64,000 nucleotides of DNA, taken from Zoogloea sp. Lineage in GTDB: Bacteria > Pseudomonadota > Gammaproteobacteria > Burkholderiales > Rhodocyclaceae. How positions within the stretch are numbered: the first letter of the stretch is position 1; every line of letters starts with the position of its first letter. The translations under genes were made by a program, and so were the position numbers. Below the pieces are notes generated by a model that saw nothing but the letters and a program-made list of their open reading frames with translations, was not told the DNA's origin and did no database searches. The stretch is from positions 1 through 64,000 of the forward strand of contig JAKLLO010000002.1 in the NCBI GenBank assembly GCA_023150095.1, written 5' to 3'. This document shows positions 12,063 to 22,215 of this stretch, piece after piece.

Positions 12063-13011
12063 GGCGGGCTCCGGAGAGGATCTCGAGGCACAGGGCCTCG
12101 AAGGACAAACCCGCCACCCGTGCCGACATGGGCACCAGCGAGTGGTTGGTCATGCCCGGCGCGGTGTTGATCTCGAGCAGGGTGAAGCTGCCGTCGTCGC
12201 GCAGGATCAGGTCGGCACGGCCCCAGCCACGGCAGCCCAGCACCTTGGCGCAGCGCACGATGGCGGCCTGGATTTCCTTCTCCTGGGCTTCCGGCAGGCC
12301 GCTCGGGCAGAAGTACTGGGTGTCGTCGGTGAAGTACTTGTTCTGGTAATCGTAGTTGCCGCCGGGGGCGACGATGCGCACCAGCGGCAGCGCCCGGTCG
12401 CCCAGGAAGGGCGCGGTGAGCTCCTGACCGGCGACGAACTCTTCGGCCAGCACCAGCGAATCGAACTTGGCGGCGAGCTCCCAGGCGGCCTTGAGCTGGC
12501 CGGCCTCGGTGACCTTGGTGGCGCCCATGCTGGAGCCTTCGTGGGCCGGCTTGACGAAGATCGGCAGGCCCAGATCGGCGACGACCGCGTCCCAGTCGGT
12601 GCTGGCGTCGAGGATCGCGAAGCGCGGCGTGGGCAGGCCCGAGGCGAGCCACACCAGCTTGGTGCGCCACTTGTCCATGCCGATGGCCGAGGCCATCACG
12701 CCGCTGCCGGTGTAGGGGATGCCCATCAGCTCGAGGGCGCCCTGGACGGTGCCGTCCTCGCCGCCACGGCCGTGCAGCGCGATGAAGGCGCGATCGTAAC
12801 CCTGCTCCTTGAGGATGTGCAGGTCGGTCTCGGCCGGATCAAAGGCGTGGGCGTCCACGCCCGCGGCCTGCAGCGCGGCCAGCACGGCGCCGCCCGACAT
12901 CAGGGAAATCTCCCGCTCGGCGGACGTCCCGCCCAGCAGCACCGCGACCTTGCCAAATCGATTCTTCACATCCGTCACCACATCCGCACTCATTGATTCA
13001 AATCTCGCCAC
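12055..13011 (-). CDS. ddl: D-alanine--D-alanine ligase
   Basis: This ATP-grasp enzyme makes the D-Ala-D-Ala dipeptide added by MurF. The core begins [24 protein letters not shown]-grasp elements include [14 protein letters not shown] and the magnesium-binding [15 protein letters not shown]. The GTG at 13011 gives 318 residues; an ATG at 12993 (MSADVVTDV) gives 312 and is an equally good start, since neither has a strong ribosome binding site. The 3' end overlaps ftsQ by 8 bases. With the GTG start the 5' end overlaps murC by 14 bases. Confidence 0.96.
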   Translation of the reverse strand: MARFESMSADVVTDVKNRFGKVAVLLGGTSAEREISLMSGGAVLAALQAAGVDAHAFDPAETDLHILKEQGYDRAFIALHGRGGEDGTVQGALELMGIPYTGSGVMASAIGMDKWRTKLVWLASGLPTPRFAILDASTDWDAVVADLGLPIFVKPAHEGSSMGATKVTEAGQLKAAWELAAKFDSLVLAEEFVAGQELTAPFLGDRALPLVRIVAPGGNYDYQNKYFTDDTQYFCPSGLPEAQEKEIQAAIVRCAKVLGCRGWGRADLILRDDGSFTLLEINTAPGMTNHSLVPMSARVAGLSFEALCLEILSGARLG

Positions 13012-14392
13012 TGACCAGCTTGCCCGGCACCGCGCCGATGCTGCCTGCGCCCATCGTGATCACCACGTCGCCATCCTTCGCGGCGGCGAGGATCGCGCCC
13101 GGCATGTCCTCGATCTGCTCGATGAAGACCGGCTCGATCTTGCCCGCCACGCGCAGCGCCCGAGCCAGGGAACGGCCGTCGGCGGCCACGATCGGCGCCT
13201 CGCCGGCGGCATACACCTCGCCCAGCAGCAGCGCATCGACGGTGGACAGGACCTTCACGAAGTCCTCGAAGCAGTCGCGGGTCCGCGTGTAGCGGTGCGG
13301 CTGGAATGCCAGCACCAGGCGCTTGTCGGGGAAGGCGCCGCGGGCGGCGGCGATGGTCGCCGCCATCTCGACCGGGTGATGGCCGTAGTCGTCGATGATG
13401 GTGGCGGTGCCGCCAGCGGGCAGCGCCACTTCGCCGTAGCGCTGGAAGCGGCGCCCGACGCCCTTGAACTCGGCCAGCGCCTTGACGATGGCTTCGTCGG
13501 AGACACCCACCTCGGTGGCCACGGCGATCGCCGCGAGGGCGTTCAGCACGTTGTGGCGGCCGGGCAGGTTGAGCACGATCTTCAGCCGGCTGGTGGTGCC
13601 ATTGACGCGCACCACGTCGAAGACCATCCGGCCTTCTTCGGCGTGGATGTTCTCGGCGCGCACGTTGGCGGATTCGGAGAAGCCGTAGCGGACGATCTGC
13701 TTGGACACCAGCGGCATGATCGAGCGCACGTGCTTGTCGTCGTCGCACAGCACGGCCACGCCGTAAAAAGGCAGGTGCTGCAGGAAATCGACGAAGGACT
13801 GCTTGAGCCGGGCGAAATCGTGCCCGTAGGTTTCCATGTGGTCGGCGTCGATGTTGGTGACGACCGACAGCACCGGCGTGAGGAGCAGGAAGGAGGCGTC
13901 GGATTCGTCCGCCTCGGCCACCAGGAAATCGCCCTTGCCCAGGCGCGCGTTGGCGCCAGCTGCGTTGAGCTTGCCGCCGATCACGAAGGTGGGGTCGAGC
14001 CCGCCTTCGGCCAGGATGCTGGCGACCAGCGAGGTGGTGGTGGTCTTGCCATGGGTGCCGGCGATGGCGATGCCCTGCTTGAGGCGCATCAGCTCGGCCA
14101 GCATCTGGGCGCGGGGCACCACCGGGATCTGGCGCGCGCGGGCAGCGATCACTTCGGGGTTGTCGCCCTTGACGGCGGTGGAGGTGACCACCGCATCGGC
14201 GTCGGCCACGTTTTCGGCGGCGTGGCCCTGGATCACCCGGGCGCCGAGCGCCTTCAGGCGACGGGTGGCGGCGTTGTCGCCCAGATCCGACCCGCTGACC
14301 TTGTACCCCAGGTTGACCAGCACTTCGGCGATCCCGCTCATGCCGGCGCCACCGATGCCGACGAAGTGGATGCTCTTGACTTTGTGTTTCAC
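12998..14392 (-). CDS. murC: UDP-N-acetylmuramate--L-alanine ligase
   Basis: MurC adds L-Ala to UDP-MurNAc, the first residue of the stem peptide. The start chosen is the GTG at 14392 ([20 protein letters not shown]), which has an AAAGGA ribosome binding site and lies 10 bases after the murG stop. The frame extends to 14467, but that stretch lies inside murG. This gives 464 residues, normal for MurC. Visible are the N-terminal nucleotide-binding glycines [16 protein letters not shown], the ATP loop [12 protein letters not shown] and [16 protein letters not shown]. Confidence 0.97.
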   Translation of the reverse strand: MKHKVKSIHFVGIGGAGMSGIAEVLVNLGYKVSGSDLGDNAATRRLKALGARVIQGHAAENVADADAVVTSTAVKGDNPEVIAARARQIPVVPRAQMLAELMRLKQGIAIAGTHGKTTTTSLVASILAEGGLDPTFVIGGKLNAAGANARLGKGDFLVAEADESDASFLLLTPVLSVVTNIDADHMETYGHDFARLKQSFVDFLQHLPFYGVAVLCDDDKHVRSIMPLVSKQIVRYGFSESANVRAENIHAEEGRMVFDVVRVNGTTSRLKIVLNLPGRHNVLNALAAIAVATEVGVSDEAIVKALAEFKGVGRRFQRYGEVALPAGGTATIIDDYGHHPVEMAATIAAARGAFPDKRLVLAFQPHRYTRTRDCFEDFVKVLSTVDALLLGEVYAAGEAPIVAADGRSLARALRVAGKIEPVFIEQIEDMPGAILAAAKDGDVVITMGAGSIGAVPGKLVSGEI

Positions 14393-14402
14393 GTCGATTC
14401 CT

Positions 14403-15461
14403 TTAAGCAGCGAGCCCGGCGCAGACATCCGCGACGCGGGCCGTGGCATCCGGCTTGGCGCATTCACGGGCCTTGACCGCCATGGCCAGCAGGCGCTCGC
14501 GATTCATTTGCTGCAGCAGCGCGGCAAGGCGCTGCGGCGTGAGTTCGGTTTGCGGCATCAGCACCGCCCCGCCGGCTTCGGCGAGGAAACGGGCGTTGCC
14601 GGTCTGGTGGTCGTCCACCGCGTGGGGATAGGGCACCAGCACGCTGGCCACGCCGGCGGCGGCGAGCTCGGCCACCGTGAGGGCGCCGGCCCGGCAGATC
14701 ACCAGATCGGCGTCGGCGTAGCGGTCGGCCATGTCGTCGATGAAGGGCAGCAGTTCGCCGTCCACATGGGCGGCCTGATAGCCGGCGCGCAGGGCGTCGA
14801 TCTGCTTGGTGCCCGCCTGGTGGGTGACCTGCGGCCGCTCGGCCGGATCGATCAGCGCCAGCGCCTGGGGCACGGTCTCGTTGAGGGCCGCGGCGCCGAG
14901 GCTGCCGCCCACCACCAGCACCCGCAGCGGGCCCGTGCGGCCGGCGAAGCGCTCGGCCGGCGGCGCGACGGCGGTGATGTCGGCGCGTACCGGGTTGCCC
15001 AGCCACTCGCCTTTCTTCAGCACGTCGGGGAAGCCGGTGACGACCCGATCGGCCACGCCGGCCAGCACCTTGTTGGCAAGGCCGGCGACGGAATTCTGTT
15101 CGTGCACCACCACCGGGCGCCCCAGCAGCGACGCCATCATCCCGCCCGGGAAGGTGACGTAGCCGCCCATGCCGAGCACCACGTCGGGCTTCACACGGCG
15201 GATCTGGCCGAAAGCCTGGGCAAAACCTCGCAGGAGGTTGAGCGGCAGCAGCAGCTTGCGCAGCAGGCCTTTGCCGCGCAGGGCAGCAAAGCGCACCCAG
15301 GCGACTTCGTAGCCGCTGGCCGGCACGATGCGGGCTTCCATGCCCTCCGGATTGCCCATCCACACCACCTTCCAGCCGCGATCGCGCAGGGCGTCCGCGA
15401 CGGCGAGGCCAGGGTAGATGTGGCCGCCGGTGCCGCCGGCCATGACCATCAGCGTGGGCAT
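14403..15461 (-). CDS. murG: Lipid II synthase (GlcNAc transferase) MurG
   Basis: MurG adds GlcNAc to lipid I on the inner face of the membrane. The ATG at 15461 ([20 protein letters not shown]) is the standard family start and gives 352 residues; longer frames start in the hairpin region beyond ftsW. GGTGGH is the glycine loop of the N-domain, and [17 protein letters not shown] [12 protein letters not shown] and [16 protein letters not shown] form the UDP-GlcNAc site. An 82-base gap with a large palindrome separates it from ftsW, unlike most tight junctions in this cluster. Confidence 0.96.
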   Translation of the reverse strand: MPTLMVMAGGTGGHIYPGLAVADALRDRGWKVVWMGNPEGMEARIVPASGYEVAWVRFAALRGKGLLRKLLLPLNLLRGFAQAFGQIRRVKPDVVLGMGGYVTFPGGMMASLLGRPVVVHEQNSVAGLANKVLAGVADRVVTGFPDVLKKGEWLGNPVRADITAVAPPAERFAGRTGPLRVLVVGGSLGAAALNETVPQALALIDPAERPQVTHQAGTKQIDALRAGYQAAHVDGELLPFIDDMADRYADADLVICRAGALTVAELAAAGVASVLVPYPHAVDDHQTGNARFLAEAGGAVLMPQTELTPQRLAALLQQMNRERLLAMAVKARECAKPDATARVADVCAGLAA

Positions 15462-15532
15462 CAGGCGCTGCCTCCGCATTTCACGAGATTTTGACTCCGC
15501 GTCGCCGCAAGCGAGCTTGCGACGCTCCGTCG

Positions 15533-15577
15533 AAACAGACAAATCATGCGCTGCCTCCGCGCATGATTTGTCTGTTT
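15533..15577. repeat. 19-bp perfect inverted repeat at the ftsW 3' end
   Basis: Arms 15533-15551 and 15559-15577 are perfect reverse complements around TGCCTCC. The right arm and loop encode the last residues of FtsW, and the ftsW stop codon (15544-15546) lies in the left arm. The sequence GCGCTGCCTCCGC around the loop also occurs beside the murG start (15464-15476), so a short duplication may be involved. Confidence 0.9.
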
Positions 15578-16779
15578 TCCCAATCGATCCGCAGCAGGAT
15601 CGCCAGCGCCACGCAGTTGGCCAGGATGCCGGAACCGCCGAAGCTCATCAGCGGCAGGGTCAGGCCCTTGGTGGGCAGGAGGCCCATGTTCACGCCCATG
15701 TTGATGAAGGACTGCACACCCAGCCAGATGCCGATGCCCTGGGCGACCAGCGCGGCGTAGGTGCGCTCCAGCGTGACGGCCTGCTTGCCGATGGCGAAGG
15801 CGCGCTGAATGAGGATCGCGAACATCACCACCACCGCCACCACGCCGGCAAAACCCAGTTCTTCGGCGATCACCGCCAGCAGGAAGTCGGTGTGGGCTTC
15901 GGGCAGGTAGAACAGTTTTTCGATGCTCCCGCCCAACCCCACGCCGAACCACTCGCCCCGCCCGAAGGCGATGAGCGCGTGGGACAGCTGGTAGCCCTTG
16001 CCGTAGGCGTCCTGCCACGGGTCCATAAAGCCCAGGATGCGCTGGCGACGGTATTCGGAGAAGGTGATCAGGAGCACGAAGCCGATCGCCGCGACGATCG
16101 CCAGCAGCACGAACAGGCGCACGTTGATGCCGCCCAGGAACAGCACGCCGAAGGCGATGGCGGTGATCACCACGAAAGCGCCGAAGTCCGGCTCCTTGAG
16201 GAGCAGGAAGCCGACGAACAGGATCACCCCGGCCATGGGCATGAAGCCCTGCTTGAAGCTGCCCATCAGCGGCAGCTTGCGGGTGGTGTAGTCGGCGGCG
16301 TAAAGCGCGGCGAAGAGCTTCATCAACTCGGACGGCTGGAGATTCACCACGCCCAGCGGCAGCCAGCGGCGGGCGCCGTTCACGTCGCGGCCCACGTGGG
16401 GGATCAACACGATGAGCAGCAGCACCACGCCGGCGATGAACAGCCACGGCGCCATCTCCTGCCACGCACGCATGGGAATCTGAAAGGCCACCACTCCCGC
16501 GATCACACCAATGGCGAGGAATACCGCGTGGCGCACCAGGAAGTAGGCCGGCTGATGACCGAACATCCGGCTACCCTCGGCGGTGGCGATCGATGCAGAG
16601 AAGACCATCACCAGCCCCAGCAGGAGCAGCGCGGCCGCCGACCAGATCAGCCACGGGTCGAGCTCACGGGGCTGGCCGAGGGGCTGCATCAGACGGCCGA
16701 CGGCGCGGCTCGTCACCGGCGCGGCGCTGTCTTCCGCGTGGCGGGCGAGAAAACCGGAGATGGCGGCGGCGAGCTTCAT
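15544..16779 (-). CDS. ftsW: Septal peptidoglycan glycosyltransferase FtsW
   Basis: FtsW is the SEDS-family glycosyltransferase that polymerises lipid II at the septum with FtsI. It has 411 residues and about ten hydrophobic segments, starting [21 protein letters not shown]. Typical SEDS segments are [39 protein letters not shown] and [19 protein letters not shown]. The start codon overlaps the murD stop (ATGA). The last eleven residues are encoded within the 19-bp palindrome. Confidence 0.97.
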   Translation of the reverse strand: MKLAAAISGFLARHAEDSAAPVTSRAVGRLMQPLGQPRELDPWLIWSAAALLLLGLVMVFSASIATAEGSRMFGHQPAYFLVRHAVFLAIGVIAGVVAFQIPMRAWQEMAPWLFIAGVVLLLIVLIPHVGRDVNGARRWLPLGVVNLQPSELMKLFAALYAADYTTRKLPLMGSFKQGFMPMAGVILFVGFLLLKEPDFGAFVVITAIAFGVLFLGGINVRLFVLLAIVAAIGFVLLITFSEYRRQRILGFMDPWQDAYGKGYQLSHALIAFGRGEWFGVGLGGSIEKLFYLPEAHTDFLLAVIAEELGFAGVVAVVVMFAILIQRAFAIGKQAVTLERTYAALVAQGIGIWLGVQSFINMGVNMGLLPTKGLTLPLMSFGGSGILANCVALAILLRIDWENRQIMRGGSA

Positions 16780-18170
16780 ACGGGGCGGACGTCAGGCAGG
16801 CGCTTCACCGCGTCGATGAAGACCTGGGCGCGGTGGGCGTAGTTGCGGAACATGTCGAGGCTGGCGCAGGCCGGCGAGAGCAGCACCACGTCGCCTGCCT
16901 GTGCGCGGGCGTTGGCCTCGAGCACGGCGGCGTCCATGTCGGCGGCGTGGATCAGCGGCACGCCACAGCCCTCCACCGCGGCCTGGATGGCGGCGGCGTC
17001 GCGGCCGATCAGCACCACGGCACGGGCGTAGCGGGCGAAGGCGTCTTTCAGGGGCGAGAAATCCTGACCCTTGCCGTCACCGCCGGCGATCAGCACGACC
17101 TTGCGGCGCAGGCCTTCGAGGGCGGCCACGGTGGCACCGACGTTGGTGCCTTTGGAATCGTCGTAGTAAATGACGCCGTCGGCCCGCTCGGCCACCGGTT
17201 CGACCCGGTGGGGCAGACCGCGGAAGGCCTTGAGCGCGGCGATCAGCGGCGCGCGAGGCAGGCCGGCGGCTTCGCACAGGGCCAGCGCGGCCAGTGCGTT
17301 GGCCACGTTGTGGCTGCCGGCGAGCTGCATGTCGGCGCGGCGCAGGAGCTTTTCGGTGCCGCGGGCGAGCCATTCGCCATCGTCGGTGCGGAGGGTGCCG
17401 AAATCGTCGGCGCCGGCCGGGGCGTCGATGCCGAAGGTGAGCACGCGGCGGCCCGGCAGGGCCATCGCCTTCACGCGGGCGTCCTCGCGGTTGAGCACCT
17501 GCACGCCCGCACCGTGAAAGACGGTGGCCTTGGCGGCGGCGTATTCGTCGAGGCCGGCGTAGCGGTCGAGGTGGTCGTCGGTGACGTTGAGCACCGTGGC
17601 GGAGGCGGCAGCCAGCGGCGGCAGGGTTTCGAGCTGGAAGCTGGAGAGTTCGAGCACCCACATCTGCGGCAGCGCCTGGCCGGCGTCGAGCCGGGCCAGC
17701 AGCACGTCCAGCGCAGCGGGGCTGATGTTGCCGGCGACGACGCCATCCACGCCTGCCGCCTTAACCATCTCGCCGGCCAGGGTGGTGGTGGTGGTCTTGC
17801 CGTTGGTGCCGGTGATGGCGATCACTCGGGTCTGATCCCACGCGCCGAGGCTTTGCAGGGCTTCGACGAACAAGGTCATCTCGCCGATGACCGGGATGCC
17901 GCGCTTGCGGGCGGCGTCGATGAGCGGCTGGCGCGGATCGAGCCCCGGGCTGATGGCCACGCGGCTCACCCCATCCAGCAGCGCGTCGGAGAACGCACCG
18001 GTGACGATCTCGGCCGCCGGCGCATCGGCGCGCAGGCGATCAACGCCCGGCGGCGTCTCGCGGGAATCCGCGACGCGCAGCGCCACGCCCTGACGGGCGA
18101 GCCAGCGGGCCATCGCCAGGCCGGATTCGCCGAGGCCGAGGACGAGGGTGAGATCAGCGTTTGCCATCAT
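16776..18170 (-). CDS. murD: UDP-N-acetylmuramoylalanine--D-glutamate ligase
   Basis: MurD adds D-Glu to UDP-MurNAc-L-Ala. It has 464 residues with the N-terminal domain [19 protein letters not shown], the ATP loop [17 protein letters not shown] and the C-terminal [14 protein letters not shown] and [12 protein letters not shown] segments typical of MurD. It overlaps ftsW by 4 bases (ATGA) and is separated from mraY by only 3 bases. Confidence 0.97.
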   Translation of the reverse strand: MMANADLTLVLGLGESGLAMARWLARQGVALRVADSRETPPGVDRLRADAPAAEIVTGAFSDALLDGVSRVAISPGLDPRQPLIDAARKRGIPVIGEMTLFVEALQSLGAWDQTRVIAITGTNGKTTTTTLAGEMVKAAGVDGVVAGNISPAALDVLLARLDAGQALPQMWVLELSSFQLETLPPLAAASATVLNVTDDHLDRYAGLDEYAAAKATVFHGAGVQVLNREDARVKAMALPGRRVLTFGIDAPAGADDFGTLRTDDGEWLARGTEKLLRRADMQLAGSHNVANALAALALCEAAGLPRAPLIAALKAFRGLPHRVEPVAERADGVIYYDDSKGTNVGATVAALEGLRRKVVLIAGGDGKGQDFSPLKDAFARYARAVVLIGRDAAAIQAAVEGCGVPLIHAADMDAAVLEANARAQAGDVVLLSPACASLDMFRNYAHRAQVFIDAVKRLPDVRPV

Positions 18171-18173
18171 CGC

Positions 18174-19262
18174 TCACCGCAGCTTGAGGGTGGACAGGCC
18201 GAACAGCACGAGCATGATCGTGATGATCCAGAAGCGGACCACGACCTGCGTTTCCTTCCAGCCGCCGAGCTCATAGTGGTGATGCAGCGGCGCCATCCGG
18301 AAGATGCGCTTGCCGCCGGTGTACTTGAAGTACATCACCTGGACCATCACCGACATGGCCTCGGCCACGAACAGGCCGCCCATGATGAACAGCACGATCT
18401 CCTGACGCACGATCACCGCGATGGTGCCCATCGCCGCGCCCAGCGCCAGCGCGCCCACGTCGCCCATGAAGACTTCGGCCGGGTAGGCGTTGAACCACAG
18501 GAAGCCGAGGCCCGCGCCCGCGATCGCGCCGCAGATCACGGCCAGTTCGCCGGCGCCCGGGATGTAGGGCACGCCGAGATACTTGGAGAAGCCCATGTGG
18601 CCGGCCACGTAGGCGAAGATCGCCAGCGCGGCGCTGACCATCACCGTCGGCATGATCGCCAGGCCGTCGAGGCCGTCGGTGAGGTTGACCGAGTGGCTGG
18701 TGCCGTTGATCACGAAATAGGTCAGCACGATGAAGCCGAACACGCCCAGCGGATAGGACACCGCCTTGAAGAAAGGCACGATCAGCTCGAGCTGGGCCGG
18801 CAGCGTGGCGGTGAGGCCGAGAAAGCTCGCCGCCGCCAGGGCGATGGCGGAGGTCCAGAAATACTTCCAGCGGCTCGCCAGCCCCTTCGGGTCGCGATAG
18901 ACGACCTTGCGCCAGTCATCCACCCAGCCCACGGCGCCGAAGCCGAGGGTCACGAAGAGCACGACCCACACGTATTTGTTGCGCAGATCGCCCCACAGCA
19001 GGGTGGTGAGGGCGATGCAGATCAGGATCAGCGCGCCACCCATGGTGGGCGTGCCGGCCTTGGTGAGGTGGGACTTGGGGCCATCGTCGCGCACCGCCTG
19101 GCCGATCTTCTTGGCGGCCAGCCAGCGGATCACCGGCGGGCCGAAGACGAGCGACAGCACCAGCGCGGTGCCGGCAGCAAGCACCGTGCGCAGCGTAATG
19201 TAGCCGAACACATTGAAAAAACGCGCATCCTTGCCGAGCCACAGGGCCAGTTCAAGCAGCAT
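18174..19262 (-). CDS. mraY: Phospho-N-acetylmuramoyl-pentapeptide transferase
   Basis: MraY transfers phospho-MurNAc-pentapeptide to undecaprenyl phosphate, forming lipid I in the inner membrane. It has 362 residues and about ten membrane segments. The magnesium and substrate motifs are visible: [11 protein letters not shown], the aspartate pair [36 protein letters not shown] and the histidine-rich [15 protein letters not shown] 62-base gap separates it from murF, with no obvious terminator. Confidence 0.98.
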   Translation of the reverse strand: MLLELALWLGKDARFFNVFGYITLRTVLAAGTALVLSLVFGPPVIRWLAAKKIGQAVRDDGPKSHLTKAGTPTMGGALILICIALTTLLWGDLRNKYVWVVLFVTLGFGAVGWVDDWRKVVYRDPKGLASRWKYFWTSAIALAAASFLGLTATLPAQLELIVPFFKAVSYPLGVFGFIVLTYFVINGTSHSVNLTDGLDGLAIMPTVMVSAALAIFAYVAGHMGFSKYLGVPYIPGAGELAVICGAIAGAGLGFLWFNAYPAEVFMGDVGALALGAAMGTIAVIVRQEIVLFIMGGLFVAEAMSVMVQVMYFKYTGGKRIFRMAPLHHHYELGGWKETQVVVRFWIITIMLVLFGLSTLKLR

Positions 19263-19324
19263 GGTGTTCCCCCGGGTTCATTGCGGAAGAAACTGCAGCC
19301 AAGCCGGTACAACAAAAACTCATT

Positions 19325-20701
19325 TCAAACTTTCTCTGCGATGGCATCGACGACCCGTTCCATTTTCATGAAACGCGAGCCCTTGACGAGCACCACCGTG
19401 TCTTCGTTCAGTTCCGCCTTCACGGCTGCGACGAGATCGTCGAGCTTGCTGAAGTGGCGGCCACCCTCTCCGAAGTTGCGCGCCGCAACCTCGCTCATCT
19501 CACCCAGCCCGAACAGGAAATCGACGCCTTCGCTCTTCGCGTAGCCGCCGATCTCGTCGTGGTACTGGAAACTCTGTTCGCCAATCTCGCCCATGTCGCC
19601 GATCACGAGGATCTTGCGGCCGGGGGTGGCCGCCAGCACCGCGATGCCAGCGCGCATCGAATCGGGGTTGGCGTTGTAACTGTCGTCGATCACCACCGCG
19701 CCGCCGAGGCCCTTGCGCAGGTGCAGGCGGCCCGGCGTGCCGGTGTAACCGCCCAGGCCTTCCGCCACTGCGGCCAGCGAGACGCCGGCAGCCAGACAGG
19801 CTGCGGCAGCCGCCAGCGCGTTGCGGACGTTGTGCTTGCCGGGCACGTTGAGGCGGAACGTCACTTCGCCCTGGGGCGAGGCGAGCGCGATGTCGCTGGC
19901 AAAGCCGTGGCCGGTGCAGCGGGCCGTCACGTCGGCATCGGCCGACAGACCAAACGTGAGCGTGCGGCGGCCGGCGTTGAGGGCCTTCCAGTAGCCAGCG
20001 AAGGCGTCGTCGGCATTGACCACCGCCACGCCGTCGGACGACAGGCCTTCGTAGATCGCGCCCTTTTCACGGGCCACTTCATTCACGCTGCCCATGCCCT
20101 GCAGGTGGGCGCGCTGGGCGTTGTTCACCAGCGCCACGGTGGGCCGGGCGAGGTGCGTGAGGTAGCCGATCTCGCCGGGGTGGTTCATGCCCATCTCGAT
20201 CACCGCCGCGCGGTGGTTGCCGGACAAGCGCAGCAGCATGAGCGGCAGGCCGATGTCGTTGTTCAGGTTGCCCTTGGTGGCGAGCACCGCAAGTTCGGGG
20301 TCGAAGCCGTCGAGGCGGGCCTGGGCGCGCAGGATGGCGGCGCACATCTCCTTCACCGAGGTCTTGCCGTTGCTGCCGGTCACGCCGATCAACGGCAGCT
20401 CGAAGCCGGCACGCCAGCTGGCGGCCAGGCGGCCGAGGCCGAGGCGGGTGTCGTCGACGACGACCAGCGGCAGCGGAACCGGATTGGCGGCAGCCCAGGC
20501 CCGGTCGACCATCGCGGCCACCGCGCCCTGGGCGGCTACGGCGGAAAGGAATTCATGGCCGTCGAAGCGGTCACCGCGCAGGGCGATGAACAGCTGGCCA
20601 GGCTGGATGGCCCGCGAATCGGTGCTGACCGACATGAAGGCCACATTGCCGCCGACGGCGGTGCCGTCGGTGGCCAGCGCGGCTTCCTGGAGATCCATCA
20701 T
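19325..20701 (-). CDS. murF: UDP-MurNAc-tripeptide--D-alanyl-D-alanine ligase
   Basis: MurF attaches the D-Ala-D-Ala made by Ddl to complete the pentapeptide. It has 458 residues, with the N-terminal FMSVSTDSRAIQPGQLFIAL domain, the ATP loop GVTGSNGKTSVKEM, and VIDDSYNANPDSMRAGI in the C-terminal domain. Two adjacent ATG codons (20701 and 20698) overlap the murE stop, so either could be used. Confidence 0.97.
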   Translation of the reverse strand: MMDLQEAALATDGTAVGGNVAFMSVSTDSRAIQPGQLFIALRGDRFDGHEFLSAVAAQGAVAAMVDRAWAAANPVPLPLVVVDDTRLGLGRLAASWRAGFELPLIGVTGSNGKTSVKEMCAAILRAQARLDGFDPELAVLATKGNLNNDIGLPLMLLRLSGNHRAAVIEMGMNHPGEIGYLTHLARPTVALVNNAQRAHLQGMGSVNEVAREKGAIYEGLSSDGVAVVNADDAFAGYWKALNAGRRTLTFGLSADADVTARCTGHGFASDIALASPQGEVTFRLNVPGKHNVRNALAAAAACLAAGVSLAAVAEGLGGYTGTPGRLHLRKGLGGAVVIDDSYNANPDSMRAGIAVLAATPGRKILVIGDMGEIGEQSFQYHDEIGGYAKSEGVDFLFGLGEMSEVAARNFGEGGRHFSKLDDLVAAVKAELNEDTVVLVKGSRFMKMERVVDAIAEKV

Positions 20702-22215
20702 GAGAGTTCTCCCTGGGCGTCATTCCAGGCTTCGAGGGCATCGCGGGTCTGGTCCACGTCCGAGAAGGGGTGCCGCACGCCATTGACCTCCTGATAAGGC
20801 TCGTGGCCCTTGCCGGCGATGACGATCACGTCGTCGGGGGCGGCCGCGAGGATCGCGCTGCGGATCGCGTCGGAGCGGTCGGGGATGGTTTCCACATCGG
20901 CGCCGGCGCCTGCGGCGACATCCCGCAGGATCGCCAGCGGGTCTTCGCCGCGGGGGTTGTCGCTGGTGAGCACGACCTTGTCGGCGAGGCGGCTGGCCAC
21001 TTCGCCCATCAGCGGGCGCTTGCCCGGGTCGCGGTCGCCGCCGCAGCCGAACACGCAGATCAGCCGGCCACCGCGGGCCTTGACGGTGGCGCGGATGGCG
21101 GTGAGCACCTGCTCCAGCGCGTCGGGCGAATGGGCGTAATCGACCACCACCAGCGGATCACCGATGCCGCCGAGGGTCTGCATCCGGCCCACCGGCGGGG
21201 TGAGGTCTTCGGCAACGGTGGCGGCTTCCTCGAGGCTGAAGCCCGAAGCCAGCAGGGTGCCGATCACCGCCAGCAGGTTTGAGACGTTGAACTGGCCGAC
21301 CAGATTCGGGCACAGATCGGCCGACTCGTTGCCGCTGCGGGCGGTGAAACGCAGGCCGGCGGCGGTGGTGGTGAGGCGGTCGGCGAGGATCAGGCGATTG
21401 ACCGGCGCCGCGTCGGCATTGCTCGCAACGAGGGTGTAGCCGATCACCTGAATGCCGCTGCCGGCCAGGCGTCGGGCCTGTTCCATGCCGAAGCGGTCGT
21501 CGAGGTTGAGCACCGCGGCCTTGAGGCCCGGCATGTCGAACAGACGGGCCTTGGCGGCACCGTAGTTTTCCATGTTGCCGTGGTAGTCGAGGTGATCGCG
21601 GGTGAGGTTGGTGTGCACCGCCACGTCGAAGTGCAGCCCGTTGAGGCGCTCCTGGTCGAGGCCGATGGACGACACCTCCATCGCCGCCACGTCGGCCTTG
21701 GCGGCACGGAACTCGGCGAGGGTCTGATGCAGGGTGAGGCTGTCGGGCGTGGTGTTGACGCTGGCCTTCAGGGCACCGGGGAAGCCGATGCCGAGGGTGC
21801 CGATCACGCCGCACTTGCGGCCCAGCGCGCCAAAGGCGCGGGACAGCCACTGGGTGACGGACGTCTTGCCGTTGGTGCCGGTGACGCCGACCAGCCACAG
21901 GGCCTCGGACGGACGACCGCAGACTTCGTTGGCCAGATGCCCGGCCAGCGAGGCGAGGCCATCGACGGCGATATTGGGCACCTGCAGGGTATCGTCCCAC
22001 ACGTGGCCGTCGCGCTCCCACAGCACGGCGGCGGCACCGGCGTGGACGGCATCAACGACGAACTGACGACCATCGACCCGATGGCCCGGACAGGCCAGGA
22101 AGACATCGCCGGCGCAGACCTTGCGGGAATCGAGGCACAACTGGGTGACTTCCACACCGGCCGCGGCCAGTTGGGCGAGCAGGTGCTGAGCCTGCTCTCG
22201 GGCGCTGACGCTCAC
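20698..22215 (-). CDS. murE: UDP-MurNAc-dipeptide--meso-diaminopimelate ligase
   Basis: MurE adds the third stem residue. It has 505 residues with the ATP loop GVTGTNGKTSVTQWL. The SDNPRGEDP segment carries the DNPR motif that marks meso-diaminopimelate specificity, as expected for a Gram-negative. CVFGCGGDRDPGKRPLMGEV is also typical. It overlaps ftsI and murF by 4 bases each. Confidence 0.98.
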   Translation of the reverse strand: MSVSAREQAQHLLAQLAAAGVEVTQLCLDSRKVCAGDVFLACPGHRVDGRQFVVDAVHAGAAAVLWERDGHVWDDTLQVPNIAVDGLASLAGHLANEVCGRPSEALWLVGVTGTNGKTSVTQWLSRAFGALGRKCGVIGTLGIGFPGALKASVNTTPDSLTLHQTLAEFRAAKADVAAMEVSSIGLDQERLNGLHFDVAVHTNLTRDHLDYHGNMENYGAAKARLFDMPGLKAAVLNLDDRFGMEQARRLAGSGIQVIGYTLVASNADAAPVNRLILADRLTTTAAGLRFTARSGNESADLCPNLVGQFNVSNLLAVIGTLLASGFSLEEAATVAEDLTPPVGRMQTLGGIGDPLVVVDYAHSPDALEQVLTAIRATVKARGGRLICVFGCGGDRDPGKRPLMGEVASRLADKVVLTSDNPRGEDPLAILRDVAAGAGADVETIPDRSDAIRSAILAAAPDDVIVIAGKGHEPYQEVNGVRHPFSDVDQTRDALEAWNDAQGELS

